From ZCTH02-B3 sp036563895 (GTDB lineage Bacteria; Bacillota; Bacilli; Paenibacillales; Paenibacillaceae): a DNA stretch of 43,856 bases. The notes under the pieces are model-generated. The model had not been told where the DNA came from, did not search any database, and was given only the letters and a program-made list of their open reading frames with translations. A program made the translations under genes and the position numbers. How positions within the stretch are numbered: position 1 is the first letter of the stretch; every line of letters starts with the position of its first letter. Below are positions 25,716-33,138 of the stretch, piece after piece. The DNA is taken from positions 1 through 43,856 of the forward strand of contig DATCLN010000008.1 in assembly GCA_036563895.1 (NCBI GenBank), written 5' to 3'.

Positions 25716-25941
25716 TTCGCAAAAGCCGGCGCCGGCACGCCGCATAGGAATTTTGACACAATTCGGCGCCGGGTTACACGGTTCCCGAAGCCCTGACTTG
25801 GTTTGCGAAACCCATGCGGCGTCCGCGCAAATCAGGTATTCTAAACTTGTTGGGCAAAAGACGTTGACAGCGTGCGGACCGCCTGCGGGAGGACGGGTCC
25901 GGAGCAAGGCGGCCGCGCGCCCTGGAAAGCGTGGGTTGGCC
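25716..25941. other. Intergenic region between nuoN and the SLH protease gene
   Basis: No gene is supported, though the protease frame is open from 25753. A small inverted repeat GGTTT-GCG-AAACC lies at 25800-25812. Two TTGACA hexamers (25755-25760 and 25864-25869) lack convincing -10 partners at the right distance. I cannot place the protease promoter. Confidence 0.4.
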
Positions 25942-28785
25942 ATGACCGGACGTCCCGTTTCCGCCGGCAAAATCGGTCCGCTGCTGTTTTTGGCGGCTTG
26001 TCTCACATTTTCGGCCGCGGCGTGGCCGATCGCGGGAGCGGGGAGGCCGGCTTCGGCGGTTGCGGCTGACGCGTCGGCTGCGGCATTTCCGTCGGCTGCG
26101 GAGGCTGCCACGGACCCGGAGGTTCCGGCGGCCCCGGGTGACGATGTGACCCGCGCGGGAACGGCGGGAGGGACTTTAGGCCGGTCCGCACCGGTCCGGA
26201 CGTCCGACGACCGAGGCGTACATACGTTGTCAGGCAACAAGACGGCGTCCGCGGAGGAGGCCCGGACGGCGGAAACTTCCGCCGGCGGGGAGGCATCCGG
26301 CAGCGATTTTCTGCGCATCCTTAGGCTGACGGAAGCATTCGGGCTCCTTGCGGCCATGGACCGCCCCGTGACCGGGATCATCGCCGTCGTCGACACCGGC
26401 ATCGACCTGGAGCATCCCCGGCTCAAATCCCATCTGACATTCGGTGTCAACCTGCTGGATCAGGACCGTCCGCCGCAGGACGTGAACGGCCACGGCACCG
26501 CGGTGGCGGGCGTCATCGCCGCCGTGGCCGATGCGCTCAACGAGGCGGCCGGAAGACCACTCTGGCAGATGAAGCTGATGCCGGTGAAGGCGCTGGACGA
26601 CAAAGGCACGGGCAACGCCTCGCAGCTGGCGCGGGGAATCCGGTACGCCGTGGAGAACGGGGCGTCCATCGTCGTGCTGTCCCTGGGGCTGAACCGGGAT
26701 TCGCGGGAACTGCGAGAAGCGGTGGAGCTGGCCGAGCAGAGGGGCGTGCTGCTTGTCGCCGCCACGGGCAACGAGGCCGCCGAATTCGGCACGAAAGCGG
26801 CCGTGCAATACCCGGCGGCGTATCCCAAGGTGCTGGCCGTGGCCGGTGCCGCCGCCGACAAGGAAGACCCGCGGTCGAACGGCGGTCCGGAAGTCGATGT
26901 GGCGGCCCTGTGGTCGGCCCGCACCCTGGCGCCGGGCGGCGGCAGCAAGACGGTGGAAGGCACGTCCATCGCCGCGCCGCAGGCGGCCGCCATTGCGGCG
27001 CTCCTGCGCGCGGCCCATCCGGACTGGCCGCCGGTCTTGATCCGGGAAGCGCTGCGGCGCACCGCGAAGGACATCGGGCCCGGCGGCTGGGATCCGCGTA
27101 CCGGATACGGCCTGGTGCAGGCGGATGCCGCCCTGGCGGGCGGCGCGGTCGAGGCCTGGCTGGGCGAAAGCGACAACCGGCTGGCGCCGGACACCCTGCC
27201 GGTCGGCGGCGAACGGCTTTCCGGCTGGACCGAAGGCAGCCGCCGATGGTTCACGGTGGACATGCCGTACGACGGAACGCTGACGGTGAAGGTCGAAGCC
27301 GTGGGCACGCAGGCTCCGGAGCAAGTCCGCCTGACTCTCTTCCCGCCGGGCGTTCAGCCCGGGCCGGACGGGACGGGCGGGACGGTCTTTGCCGGTTCGC
27401 TGCCCCTCACGGGTTCCGTGAAGGGCGCGAAGGGCCGGTACCGGGTGCTGGTGGAAGGATCGCCGCCGCAGGGCGAACAAGACCCCTGGCCGTTCCGGGT
27501 CGAAGCGCGGATGGCGATGGCGCCTGACGCCTACGAACCCAACGACCGGCCGCTGGAAGCAATCCGGCTGCCGGCGGGGAACCGGAAGTGGACCGGCACC
27601 TTCCACCAGCAGAACGACGATGACTGGTTCGTGGTGGAGCTGCCCGCGGACGGCATGCTTCGGATCCGGGTCGAGACCGACACCACCCGGATCGATCCCG
27701 CCATCACGCTGCAACGCATCGGCGGCATCATTCGTCAGGTAGACACGGGAGCCGGCGGGGAAACGGAGGAAGCCCGTCTTCTGCCCGCGGAAGCCGGAAC
27801 CTGGTACATCCGCATCCGCAACGCCGTTTCCGTTTTTCCGGAACCGGTGACGGGTACCTATCTGGCCGCATTGGAATATATTACATTGAACGACGACCCG
27901 AACGAGCCGAATAACGGCCCCCTGCCGGCAACGCCGCTCGTGCCCGGAAAGCCGGTGACCGGTCTGATCGATCGCACGGGGGATGAAGACTGGTACCGCT
28001 TCACCCTGCGCGATCCGCACGAGGCGGAGTTCAGGTTTGACGGCGCCGCGCAGAACGCGAGCCTGTCGGCGGAGCTCCTGGACGAACGGCTGCGCCCGAT
28101 CGCCTCGTGGAGCAGCGACGGCCGCCGGTGGACGTGGTCCCCCGGCCAGCCGCTGGAAGCCGGCACCTATTACGTGCGCGTCACGTCCAACGCCCCGAGC
28201 CGCACGCAGTATTACATTTTGGAACTGGGGACCAGGCCGGCGCCCCGCGTGTTCCGCGACACCCGGGGCCATTGGGCGGAACGGGCGATCACGGAAGTGC
28301 TCCGAAAAGGATGGATGAACGGTTACGAAGACGCGACATTCCGGCCGCAGCGGCCGCTGACGCGGGCCGAGGCGATCACGGTCGTCGTTCGGGCTTTTCG
28401 TCCTTCGGAAGGAACGAAGACAGCGGCGTCTCTCCGGTTCACCGACGTGACGCAGGGCCACTGGGCGTACGGGGCGATCCTCGAGGCCGAACGCGCCGGA
28501 TGGCTCACGGTGTTTCCCGGCATGACGCTTCAGCCGGACCTGCCCCTGACGCGGGCGGAGGCCGCCGCGCTGCTTGCCCGGGCCACCGGCACAGCGCCGC
28601 GGACGGGAACGTCCACGTTTGCCGACGTGCCGCGGGGCCACCTGGCGGCGGGCTACATTGAGGCGGCTTACGAGGCCGGCTGGCTGCGTGGATACCCGGA
28701 CGGCAGGTTTTATCCGGACCGGCCGATCATCCGCGCGGAATGGGCGACACTGCTCGCGGCGTTCGCCGAAGGGAGGAGCGCTTGA
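25942..28785 (+). CDS. Secreted subtilisin-like (S8) protease with pre-peptidase C-type domains and three SLH domains
   Basis: A 947-residue exported serine protease. The N-terminus is a signal sequence (basic to K10, hydrophobic 13-31, likely cut near A41); an LAAC stretch at 17-20 could also be a lipobox. Catalytic triad: D151 in VVDTGID, H184 in NGHGTAVAG, S342 in GTSIAAPQAAA; the oxyanion Asn lies in ATGNEAA. After the catalytic domain come three beta-sandwich modules (about 405-520, 527-640 and 648-765), the last two beginning with Y-E-P-N-D or N-E-P-N-N as in PPC domains. Three SLH domains follow (about 771, 832 and 892 to the end), which bind pyruvylated wall polymer. The ribosome binding site before the chosen ATG is weak. 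The stop overlaps the ywzB ATG. Target unknown. Confidence 0.9.
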   Translation: MTGRPVSAGKIGPLLFLAACLTFSAAAWPIAGAGRPASAVAADASAAAFPSAAEAATDPEVPAAPGDDVTRAGTAGGTLGRSAPVRTSDDRGVHTLSGNKTASAEEARTAETSAGGEASGSDFLRILRLTEAFGLLAAMDRPVTGIIAVVDTGIDLEHPRLKSHLTFGVNLLDQDRPPQDVNGHGTAVAGVIAAVADALNEAAGRPLWQMKLMPVKALDDKGTGNASQLARGIRYAVENGASIVVLSLGLNRDSRELREAVELAEQRGVLLVAATGNEAAEFGTKAAVQYPAAYPKVLAVAGAAADKEDPRSNGGPEVDVAALWSARTLAPGGGSKTVEGTSIAAPQAAAIAALLRAAHPDWPPVLIREALRRTAKDIGPGGWDPRTGYGLVQADAALAGGAVEAWLGESDNRLAPDTLPVGGERLSGWTEGSRRWFTVDMPYDGTLTVKVEAVGTQAPEQVRLTLFPPGVQPGPDGTGGTVFAGSLPLTGSVKGAKGRYRVLVEGSPPQGEQDPWPFRVEARMAMAPDAYEPNDRPLEAIRLPAGNRKWTGTFHQQNDDDWFVVELPADGMLRIRVETDTTRIDPAITLQRIGGIIRQVDTGAGGETEEARLLPAEAGTWYIRIRNAVSVFPEPVTGTYLAALEYITLNDDPNEPNNGPLPATPLVPGKPVTGLIDRTGDEDWYRFTLRDPHEAEFRFDGAAQNASLSAELLDERLRPIASWSSDGRRWTWSPGQPLEAGTYYVRVTSNAPSRTQYYILELGTRPAPRVFRDTRGHWAERAITEVLRKGWMNGYEDATFRPQRPLTRAEAITVVVRAFRPSEGTKTAASLRFTDVTQGHWAYGAILEAERAGWLTVFPGMTLQPDLPLTRAEAAALLARATGTAPRTGTSTFADVPRGHLAAGYIEAAYEAGWLRGYPDGRFYPDRPIIRAEWATLLAAFAEGRSA

Positions 28786-29048
28786 TGTCAAGCGGGTTGT
28801 CGGACGTGTACTATACGCAGGGAATCCAAGCGCTGCTGGGCATGCTTGTCACGCTCGCCTGCATCGCCTTCGCCTGGTATCTCCTGCAGGACATTCGATG
28901 GGAGAAGCTGCTCAGCCAGCCGGCGCATTCCCGCGCCCGCCTCCTGCACCTGGTCGCGGCCATCGTGATCGGCTACGGGGTCGCCCGTTTTTTGCTGGAT
29001 TACTGGGCCTGGACAGGGGCCATCAAGTGGCTGTTCCGGGCAGGATAA
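28785..29048 (+). CDS. ywzB: YwzB / DUF1146 small membrane protein
   Basis: An 87-residue protein with two membrane helices (about residues 14-34 and 52-75). It matches the DUF1146/YwzB family, whose members usually lie between atpC and murA in Bacilli; the function is not established. The pattern IAFAWYLLQDIRWEKLL and a C-terminal Trp/Phe helix are typical. The ATG at 28785 overlaps the protease stop by one base, with GGGAGGAG upstream, so the two are translationally coupled. Confidence 0.85.
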   Translation: MSSGLSDVYYTQGIQALLGMLVTLACIAFAWYLLQDIRWEKLLSQPAHSRARLLHLVAAIVIGYGVARFLLDYWAWTGAIKWLFRAG

Positions 29049-29197
29049 GGCAGCGAGGCTTTTCGCATAACGGTATGGCCGTTTGACAACAATGGAAATA
29101 CCATTCGGCTCGGTGTCTGTTTTTGCCGTTGAACTTCCCGGGATGGGAGTCGTCGTTCCCGGCATGGAACAAAGAGAACAAGCGCGGAGGGAGACCC

Positions 29198-30583
29198 ATG
29201 GACAAAATCATCGTCCGCGGCGGCCGGCCTTTGTACGGAACGGTCCGCGTGAACGGCGCCAAAAATTCCGTCCTTCCGATCCTGGCCGCTTCCCTGCTGG
29301 CCGAGGAAGGAACCAGCGTCATACGGGAAGTTCCCGAGCTGGATGACGTGCGCACCATTTTGCAGGTGCTCGAATCGCTGGGCGTGCGGACGGAACACCG
29401 CGGAGGCGTGGTGAAGGTGCAGGCCGGCGGCCTGGACTCTTATCAGGCGCCCTACGATCTGGTGCGCAAGATGCGCGCTTCGTTCCTCGTCATGGGATCG
29501 CTGCTGGCCAGGCTGGGGAAGGTGCGGATTTCCCTCCCGGGCGGCTGCGCCATCGGCACGCGCCCCATCGACCAGCACCTCAAAGGATTCGAAGCGATGG
29601 GAGCCCAGATCGAGCTCGGCCAGGGCACCATCGAGGCGCATGTCAAGGGCAGGCTGCGCGGAGCGCGCATTTATCTGGACATTCCCAGCGTGGGAGCGAC
29701 GGAAAACATCATGATGGCCGCCGTCACCGCGGAAGGAACGACGACGATCGAGAACGCGGCCCGGGAGCCGGAAATTGTGGATCTGGCGAACTTCCTGAAC
29801 GCCATGGGCGCACAGATCCGCGGCGCGGGCACGAGCCAGATCCGCATCGAAGGCGTGGACCGGCTGCAGGCCGTTTCCCATACCGTCATCCCCGACCGGG
29901 TGGAAGCGGGCACCTATATGATCGCCGCCGCCGCGGCGGGTGGCGACGTCCGCATCGAAGGCGCCATCCGCGACCACCTGGGTTCGGTGCTGGCGAAGCT
30001 GGAAGAAATGGGCGTGGAGGTGTCCTTTGACGAAAACGGCATCCGCGTCCGCCGCGAACCCGGCAGCAGGCTGCGCGCCGTCGACCTGAAGACGCTCCCG
30101 TATCCCGGTTTCCCCACCGATCTGCAGGCGCCGATGATGGTGCTGTTGATGCTCGCCGAAGGCACCAGCGTCGTCACGGAAACGGTTTTCGAGAACCGGT
30201 TCATGCACGTGTCGGAATTTCTCAAGATGGGCGCCGACATCAAGGTCGACGGCCGGACGGCCATCATTGCGGGAGGCACGCGGCTTACGGGAGCCGCCGT
30301 CTGCGCCACCGATCTCAGGGCCGGCGCCGCGCTGATCTGCGCGGGTCTGGCCGCGGAGGACGTCACCGAAGTGTCCGGCGTGCACCATATCGACCGCGGC
30401 TACATGAATATCACCGGCAAGCTGGCCGAACTTGGCGCCGACATCGTCCGGGTGCCGGACCCGGCCGCCGTGGTCGGGGAAGCGGAAGCGGCCGTCGCCG
30501 CGGCGGACATGATGCGGGAAGAAACGGCGGCGCGGCAGCGTTTCGACGGCAAGGGACTTATCGTTCAGCCTACGCTGGCTTGA
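29198..30583 (+). CDS. murA: UDP-N-acetylglucosamine 1-carboxyvinyltransferase
   Basis: MurA makes the first committed peptidoglycan precursor by adding enolpyruvate from PEP to UDP-GlcNAc; it is the fosfomycin target. The catalytic cysteine is C117 in GGCAIGTRPIDQHL, so this enzyme should be fosfomycin-sensitive. K22-N23-type motif is seen as GAKNSVLPILAAS. 461 residues, about 25 longer than B. subtilis MurAA owing to an Ala/Glu-rich tail after the fold. The ATG at 29198 has GCGGAGGGAG upstream. Position ahead of spoIID is the standard Bacilli order. No confident promoter was found in the 149 bases upstream. Confidence 0.97.
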   Translation: MDKIIVRGGRPLYGTVRVNGAKNSVLPILAASLLAEEGTSVIREVPELDDVRTILQVLESLGVRTEHRGGVVKVQAGGLDSYQAPYDLVRKMRASFLVMGSLLARLGKVRISLPGGCAIGTRPIDQHLKGFEAMGAQIELGQGTIEAHVKGRLRGARIYLDIPSVGATENIMMAAVTAEGTTTIENAAREPEIVDLANFLNAMGAQIRGAGTSQIRIEGVDRLQAVSHTVIPDRVEAGTYMIAAAAAGGDVRIEGAIRDHLGSVLAKLEEMGVEVSFDENGIRVRREPGSRLRAVDLKTLPYPGFPTDLQAPMMVLLMLAEGTSVVTETVFENRFMHVSEFLKMGADIKVDGRTAIIAGGTRLTGAAVCATDLRAGAALICAGLAAEDVTEVSGVHHIDRGYMNITGKLAELGADIVRVPDPAAVVGEAEAAVAAADMMREETAARQRFDGKGLIVQPTLA

Positions 30584-30637
30584 AGCTTTTTGTCGCAAAC
30601 CCGCCCGGATGCGCGTGCGAACGGCCGGAAGGCCGGG

Positions 30638-30686
30638 GCGTGTCCGGGCGTTTTGGCGGCGCCCAGGGACGCTTTTATTTTTTTTT
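30638..30686 (+). terminator. Terminator after murA
   Basis: Stem 30638-30650 with 30660-30672 (13 positions, two mismatches), loop of nine, then TTTTATTTTTTTTTT. It separates vegetative murA from sporulation gene spoIID. Confidence 0.8.
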
Positions 30687-30712
30687 GCATTCGGCAGGGA
30701 ATGGCCGCAGAG

Positions 30713-30740
30713 GCATACGTCCGGGCGGGAACGCATACAT
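30713..30740 (+). promoter_or_regulatory. Sigma-E type promoter of spoIID
   Basis: -10 element CATACATT at 30733-30740 fits the sigma-E consensus CATACAnT; a -35-like GCATACG lies at 30713-30719, spacer 13. spoIID is a sigma-E gene in B. subtilis, which supports the reading. The site is 35 bases before the start codon. Confidence 0.65.
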
Positions 30741-30774
30741 TGGGGATGTCTCGGACAAGACTTGGGAGGCGGCC

Positions 30775-31953
30775 ATGGCAAGGATCAAGCTTTTGATGCT
30801 GTTGGGATTCCTGGCGGGGATGGCGCTGGCGGGGTTGATCTGGGAAGCGGGGCGCAACCGGGAAGGCGGCGGAGGGCATGGCGTTTCACACCCTTGGGCC
30901 GAAAGCGCCGGCGGCGTCGGACAAGCCGTCGAGGCTGGCGACGGGACGGATTGGAAACATGCGGTCCATTCCCCTGCTGCGCCGGACAGGCCCGCAAATC
31001 AGCCGGACGGCACCGAACCGGCGGGGGTACATTTTGCCGGAAGCCGGAACAGGGAACCGGAAGAGCCAAAGGTGCGGGTCTACCTGACGGAAGAGCGGCG
31101 GACGGAGACGGTTCCCCTGGAGGTGTACGTGATGGGCGTCGTCGCCGCGGAGATGACGGCGGATTTCCCGCAGGAGGCGCTGGAAGCCCAGGCCCTTGCG
31201 GCGCGCACGTACATCATCCGCCGGCTGGTCAAGGGGGATCGCGGCGGCTTGCCGGAGGAAGCGGCGCACGCGGACGTGACGGATGCGACGACCCACCAGC
31301 GGTACCGGACGCTGGAGGAGATGCGCCGGATGCGTGAGGACAATCCGGACGGATGGGAAAAGGTGCGGCGGGCGGTGGAAGCGACCCGGGGCAAGGTGCT
31401 CGTTTACGACGGCGAGCCGATCCAGGCGCTCTATTTTTCCACCAGCAACGGCTACACCGAAGCCTCCGAAGAAGTGTTTTCCTTTGCCGTGCCGTATTTG
31501 CGTTCCGTGGAAAGCCCGTGGGACCGGTCCGGGGCGCCGCGCTCGAAGGAGACGACGGAGATGGCGCTCACCGATTTTTATCGGAAGCTGGGGATCAAAG
31601 CCGCTCCGGCCGCGATCCGCAAGGGCGGGGCGCCGAAGCTGCGGGTGGCGGAATGGACGCAGGGGAGGCGCGTCCGGACGCTGCAGGTCGGGGACCTGCG
31701 CCTGGCCGGCACGGAGGTGCGGGAGAAGCTCGGGCTGCGCTCGACGGCCTTCAGCTGGAAAATGGACGGCGGCCGCATCGCGATCACCACCCGCGGGAGC
31801 GGGCACGGCGTCGGCATGAGCCAGTGGGGCGCGCGGTTCATGGCCGAAGAAGGCTACACGGCGGAACAGATCGTCAAACACTATTACACCGGCGTCGCCG
31901 TCGAGGAAGTTTCGAAGCTATGGAGCCCGGCTGAAAGTTTCCCGTCTCTATAA
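30775..31953 (+). CDS. spoIID: Stage II sporulation protein D
   Basis: SpoIID is the mother-cell membrane-anchored lytic transglycosylase that cuts peptidoglycan during engulfment, working with SpoIIP and SpoIIM. 392 residues. An N-terminal membrane helix (about 5-22), a Gly/Ser/Pro-rich linker to about residue 98, then the SpoIID domain: PLEVYVMGVVAAEM with the catalytic-type Glu, QALAARTYII, STSNGYTE, and the C-terminal GSGHGVGMSQWGA. The ATG at 30775 has GGGAGGC upstream; the open frame further upstream runs through the terminator and promoter and is not coding. Confidence 0.95.
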   Translation: MARIKLLMLLGFLAGMALAGLIWEAGRNREGGGGHGVSHPWAESAGGVGQAVEAGDGTDWKHAVHSPAAPDRPANQPDGTEPAGVHFAGSRNREPEEPKVRVYLTEERRTETVPLEVYVMGVVAAEMTADFPQEALEAQALAARTYIIRRLVKGDRGGLPEEAAHADVTDATTHQRYRTLEEMRRMREDNPDGWEKVRRAVEATRGKVLVYDGEPIQALYFSTSNGYTEASEEVFSFAVPYLRSVESPWDRSGAPRSKETTEMALTDFYRKLGIKAAPAAIRKGGAPKLRVAEWTQGRRVRTLQVGDLRLAGTEVREKLGLRSTAFSWKMDGGRIAITTRGSGHGVGMSQWGARFMAEEGYTAEQIVKHYYTGVAVEEVSKLWSPAESFPSL

Positions 31954-31980
31954 AATTTTCAAATTTATCACAGCGGAGAC

Positions 31981-32009
31981 GTATAAATGCGGATCACCCG
32001 GTAACAATG
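31981..32009 (+). promoter_or_regulatory. Sigma-F promoter of spoIIQ
   Basis: GTATA at 31981-31985 matches the sigma-F -35, and GGTAACAATG at 32000-32009 matches every defined position of the -10 consensus (GGnRAnAHTR). The spacer is 14 bases. spoIIQ is forespore-specific in B. subtilis. The start codon is 23 bases downstream. Confidence 0.8.
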
Positions 32010-32031
32010 GGTTACTGAGGTGATCGAAACC

Positions 32032-32754
32032 ATGAATGACCAAAACGACAAAAACGTCAGAAAGCTGGATCCTTCCGCGAAGCCGGGCGAATCCGACACG
32101 GCGTCCGGCGGCGGGTGGAAGAGACTGTTCGCCAGACGGTGGGTGTTTCCCGCGCTGTACATGGTCGCCGCAGCCCTCATCGTAACCCTCCTCTGGTTGT
32201 ACACGGATCAGAACAGAGGGACGGACAATCCCGCCCAGGCCACGCCGGAGGCGGAGAGCGCCGCGGAAACCCGGGAATCCCCCGAAGCGGCTCCGGTCAT
32301 CGCGGGCGGCGAGACGCTGCGCTGGCCGGTCCGGGACGTTGACCGCATGGTGGTCGCCCGGCCGTACTACGACCTGTCGGCCCCCGCGGAAGAACGCGCC
32401 GCGGCCATCGTCGAGCGGGACAACCTGTTCACGCCGCACATGGCGGTGGACATTGCCAGCCCCGACCAGCAGCCGTTTGAAGTGCTCGCGGCCATGAGCG
32501 GGACGGTGAAGGTGGCGCAGGAGGACGGCGACAACGGGTTCGTGGCGGAAATCGAGCATCCGGGCGGCTACGTGACCGTGTACAAGAGCCTGGCGGAACT
32601 GAGGGTGCGCGCGGGCGACAAGATCGACCAGGGAGATGTCATCGGCATCGCGGGCAAAAGCGCGGAAACCGGCGACAAGGGCCCGAGCGTCCACTTCGAG
32701 ATCCGGCACAACGGGAAAACGCTCAACCCGGAAGCCGTGATCCAGGACGAGTGA
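32032..32754 (+). CDS. spoIIQ: Stage II sporulation protein Q (M23-type, degenerate catalytic His)
   Basis: Forespore membrane protein that pairs with SpoIIIAH across the septum to hold the engulfing membranes and form the feeding-tube channel. 240 residues. The N-terminus has a basic stretch and one membrane helix (RRWVFPALYMVAAALIVTLL, about 34-55), as in B. subtilis SpoIIQ. The LytM domain has H136 and D140 (HMAVD) and H221 in VHFEIRH, but the other histidine of the active HxH pair is S219. This is the same loss as in B. subtilis SpoIIQ, so the domain is structural. ATG 32032 is chosen (GAGGTG nine bases upstream). The sigma-F promoter agrees. Confidence 0.93.
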   Translation: MNDQNDKNVRKLDPSAKPGESDTASGGGWKRLFARRWVFPALYMVAAALIVTLLWLYTDQNRGTDNPAQATPEAESAAETRESPEAAPVIAGGETLRWPVRDVDRMVVARPYYDLSAPAEERAAAIVERDNLFTPHMAVDIASPDQQPFEVLAAMSGTVKVAQEDGDNGFVAEIEHPGGYVTVYKSLAELRVRAGDKIDQGDVIGIAGKSAETGDKGPSVHFEIRHNGKTLNPEAVIQDE

Positions 32755-32795
32755 CGCGCGAAAAAGAGAATGAACCATCCCGGCTGCAGGAAGCG

Positions 32796-32819
32796 CCGGA
32801 TCCGGGACCGGATCCGGAC
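32796..32819 (+). repeat. 12-bp direct duplication
   Basis: CCGGATCCGGGA at 32796-32807 is followed by CCGGATCCGGAC. Each unit is itself palindromic (CCGGATCCGG). Confidence 0.7.
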
Positions 32820-32837
32820 CCCCGGGTTTCATGGATG

Positions 32838-32872
32838 CCGCCGACAGCCAACGGCTTGCCGGCGGTTTTTTT
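32838..32872 (+). terminator. Terminator after spoIIQ
   Basis: Lower stem CCGCCG (32838-32843) with CGGCGG (32860-32865), upper stem AGCC (32846-32849) with GGCT (32853-32856), then seven T residues and CTTTG. Good intrinsic terminator form. Confidence 0.75.
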
Positions 32873-32960
32873 CTTTGTCCGAAAAAATGCGCCTGACAAA
32901 AATAGGACAAAAGGCCGGTTCTCCATTGAAGTTGCGGCCAGAGACCCACGGCTTGCGTGT

Positions 32961-32989
32961 AGTGACTTTTCAGATTCCATGTGCTACTA
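32961..32989 (+). promoter_or_regulatory. Candidate sigma-A promoter of the HD-GYP gene
   Basis: GTGACT at 32961-32966, 17-base spacer, TACTAT at 32984-32989 preceded by TGC (extended -10). It lies within an AT-richer patch. Transcription would begin near 32996. Confidence 0.5.
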
Positions 32990-33060
32990 TTTTCTCTGTA
33001 ACCCTTTCGGAACTGCGCCAATATTCCCCTTTTCGAATAAGATATCAGATCCCATATACG

Positions 33061-33115
33061 CCGGTGCATGATTCTGATCGGCTTTCATTCCCGGGCACCG
33101 GTGGGCAAGCTTTTT
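33061..33115 (+). promoter_or_regulatory. Leader inverted repeat before the HD-GYP gene
   Basis: CCGGTGC at 33061-33067 pairs exactly with GCACCGG at 33095-33101, loop of 27; six T residues follow at 33110-33115. This could be an attenuator or part of a structured leader. I do not recognise a known riboswitch class. Confidence 0.4.
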
Positions 33116-33138
33116 TGGCCAAAGGGGGGATAGCCGGC

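Larger units (their letters stand above)
32755..33138. other. Intergenic region between spoIIQ and the HD-GYP gene
   Basis: Holds a 12-bp duplication (32796-32819), a terminator (32838-32873), a candidate sigma-A promoter (32961-32989) and a roughly 140-base leader with an inverted repeat (33061-33101). The 106-residue open frame at 32751-33071 has no recognisable protein character and is not called. Confidence 0.6.

Noticed and set aside
25755..25869. TTGACA hexamers before the SLH protease as promoters
   Set aside because: Neither of the two copies has a -10 partner at proper spacing.
26230..28791. 853-residue minus-strand frame opposite the SLH protease
   Set aside because: The + strand carries a full catalytic triad and SLH domains; the antisense frame is a shadow.
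29083..29088. TTGACA as the murA promoter -35
   Set aside because: No acceptable -10 hexamer 16-18 bases downstream.
32751..33071. 106-residue + strand frame between spoIIQ and the HD-GYP gene
   Set aside because: It runs through a terminator and a promoter and has no protein-like features.
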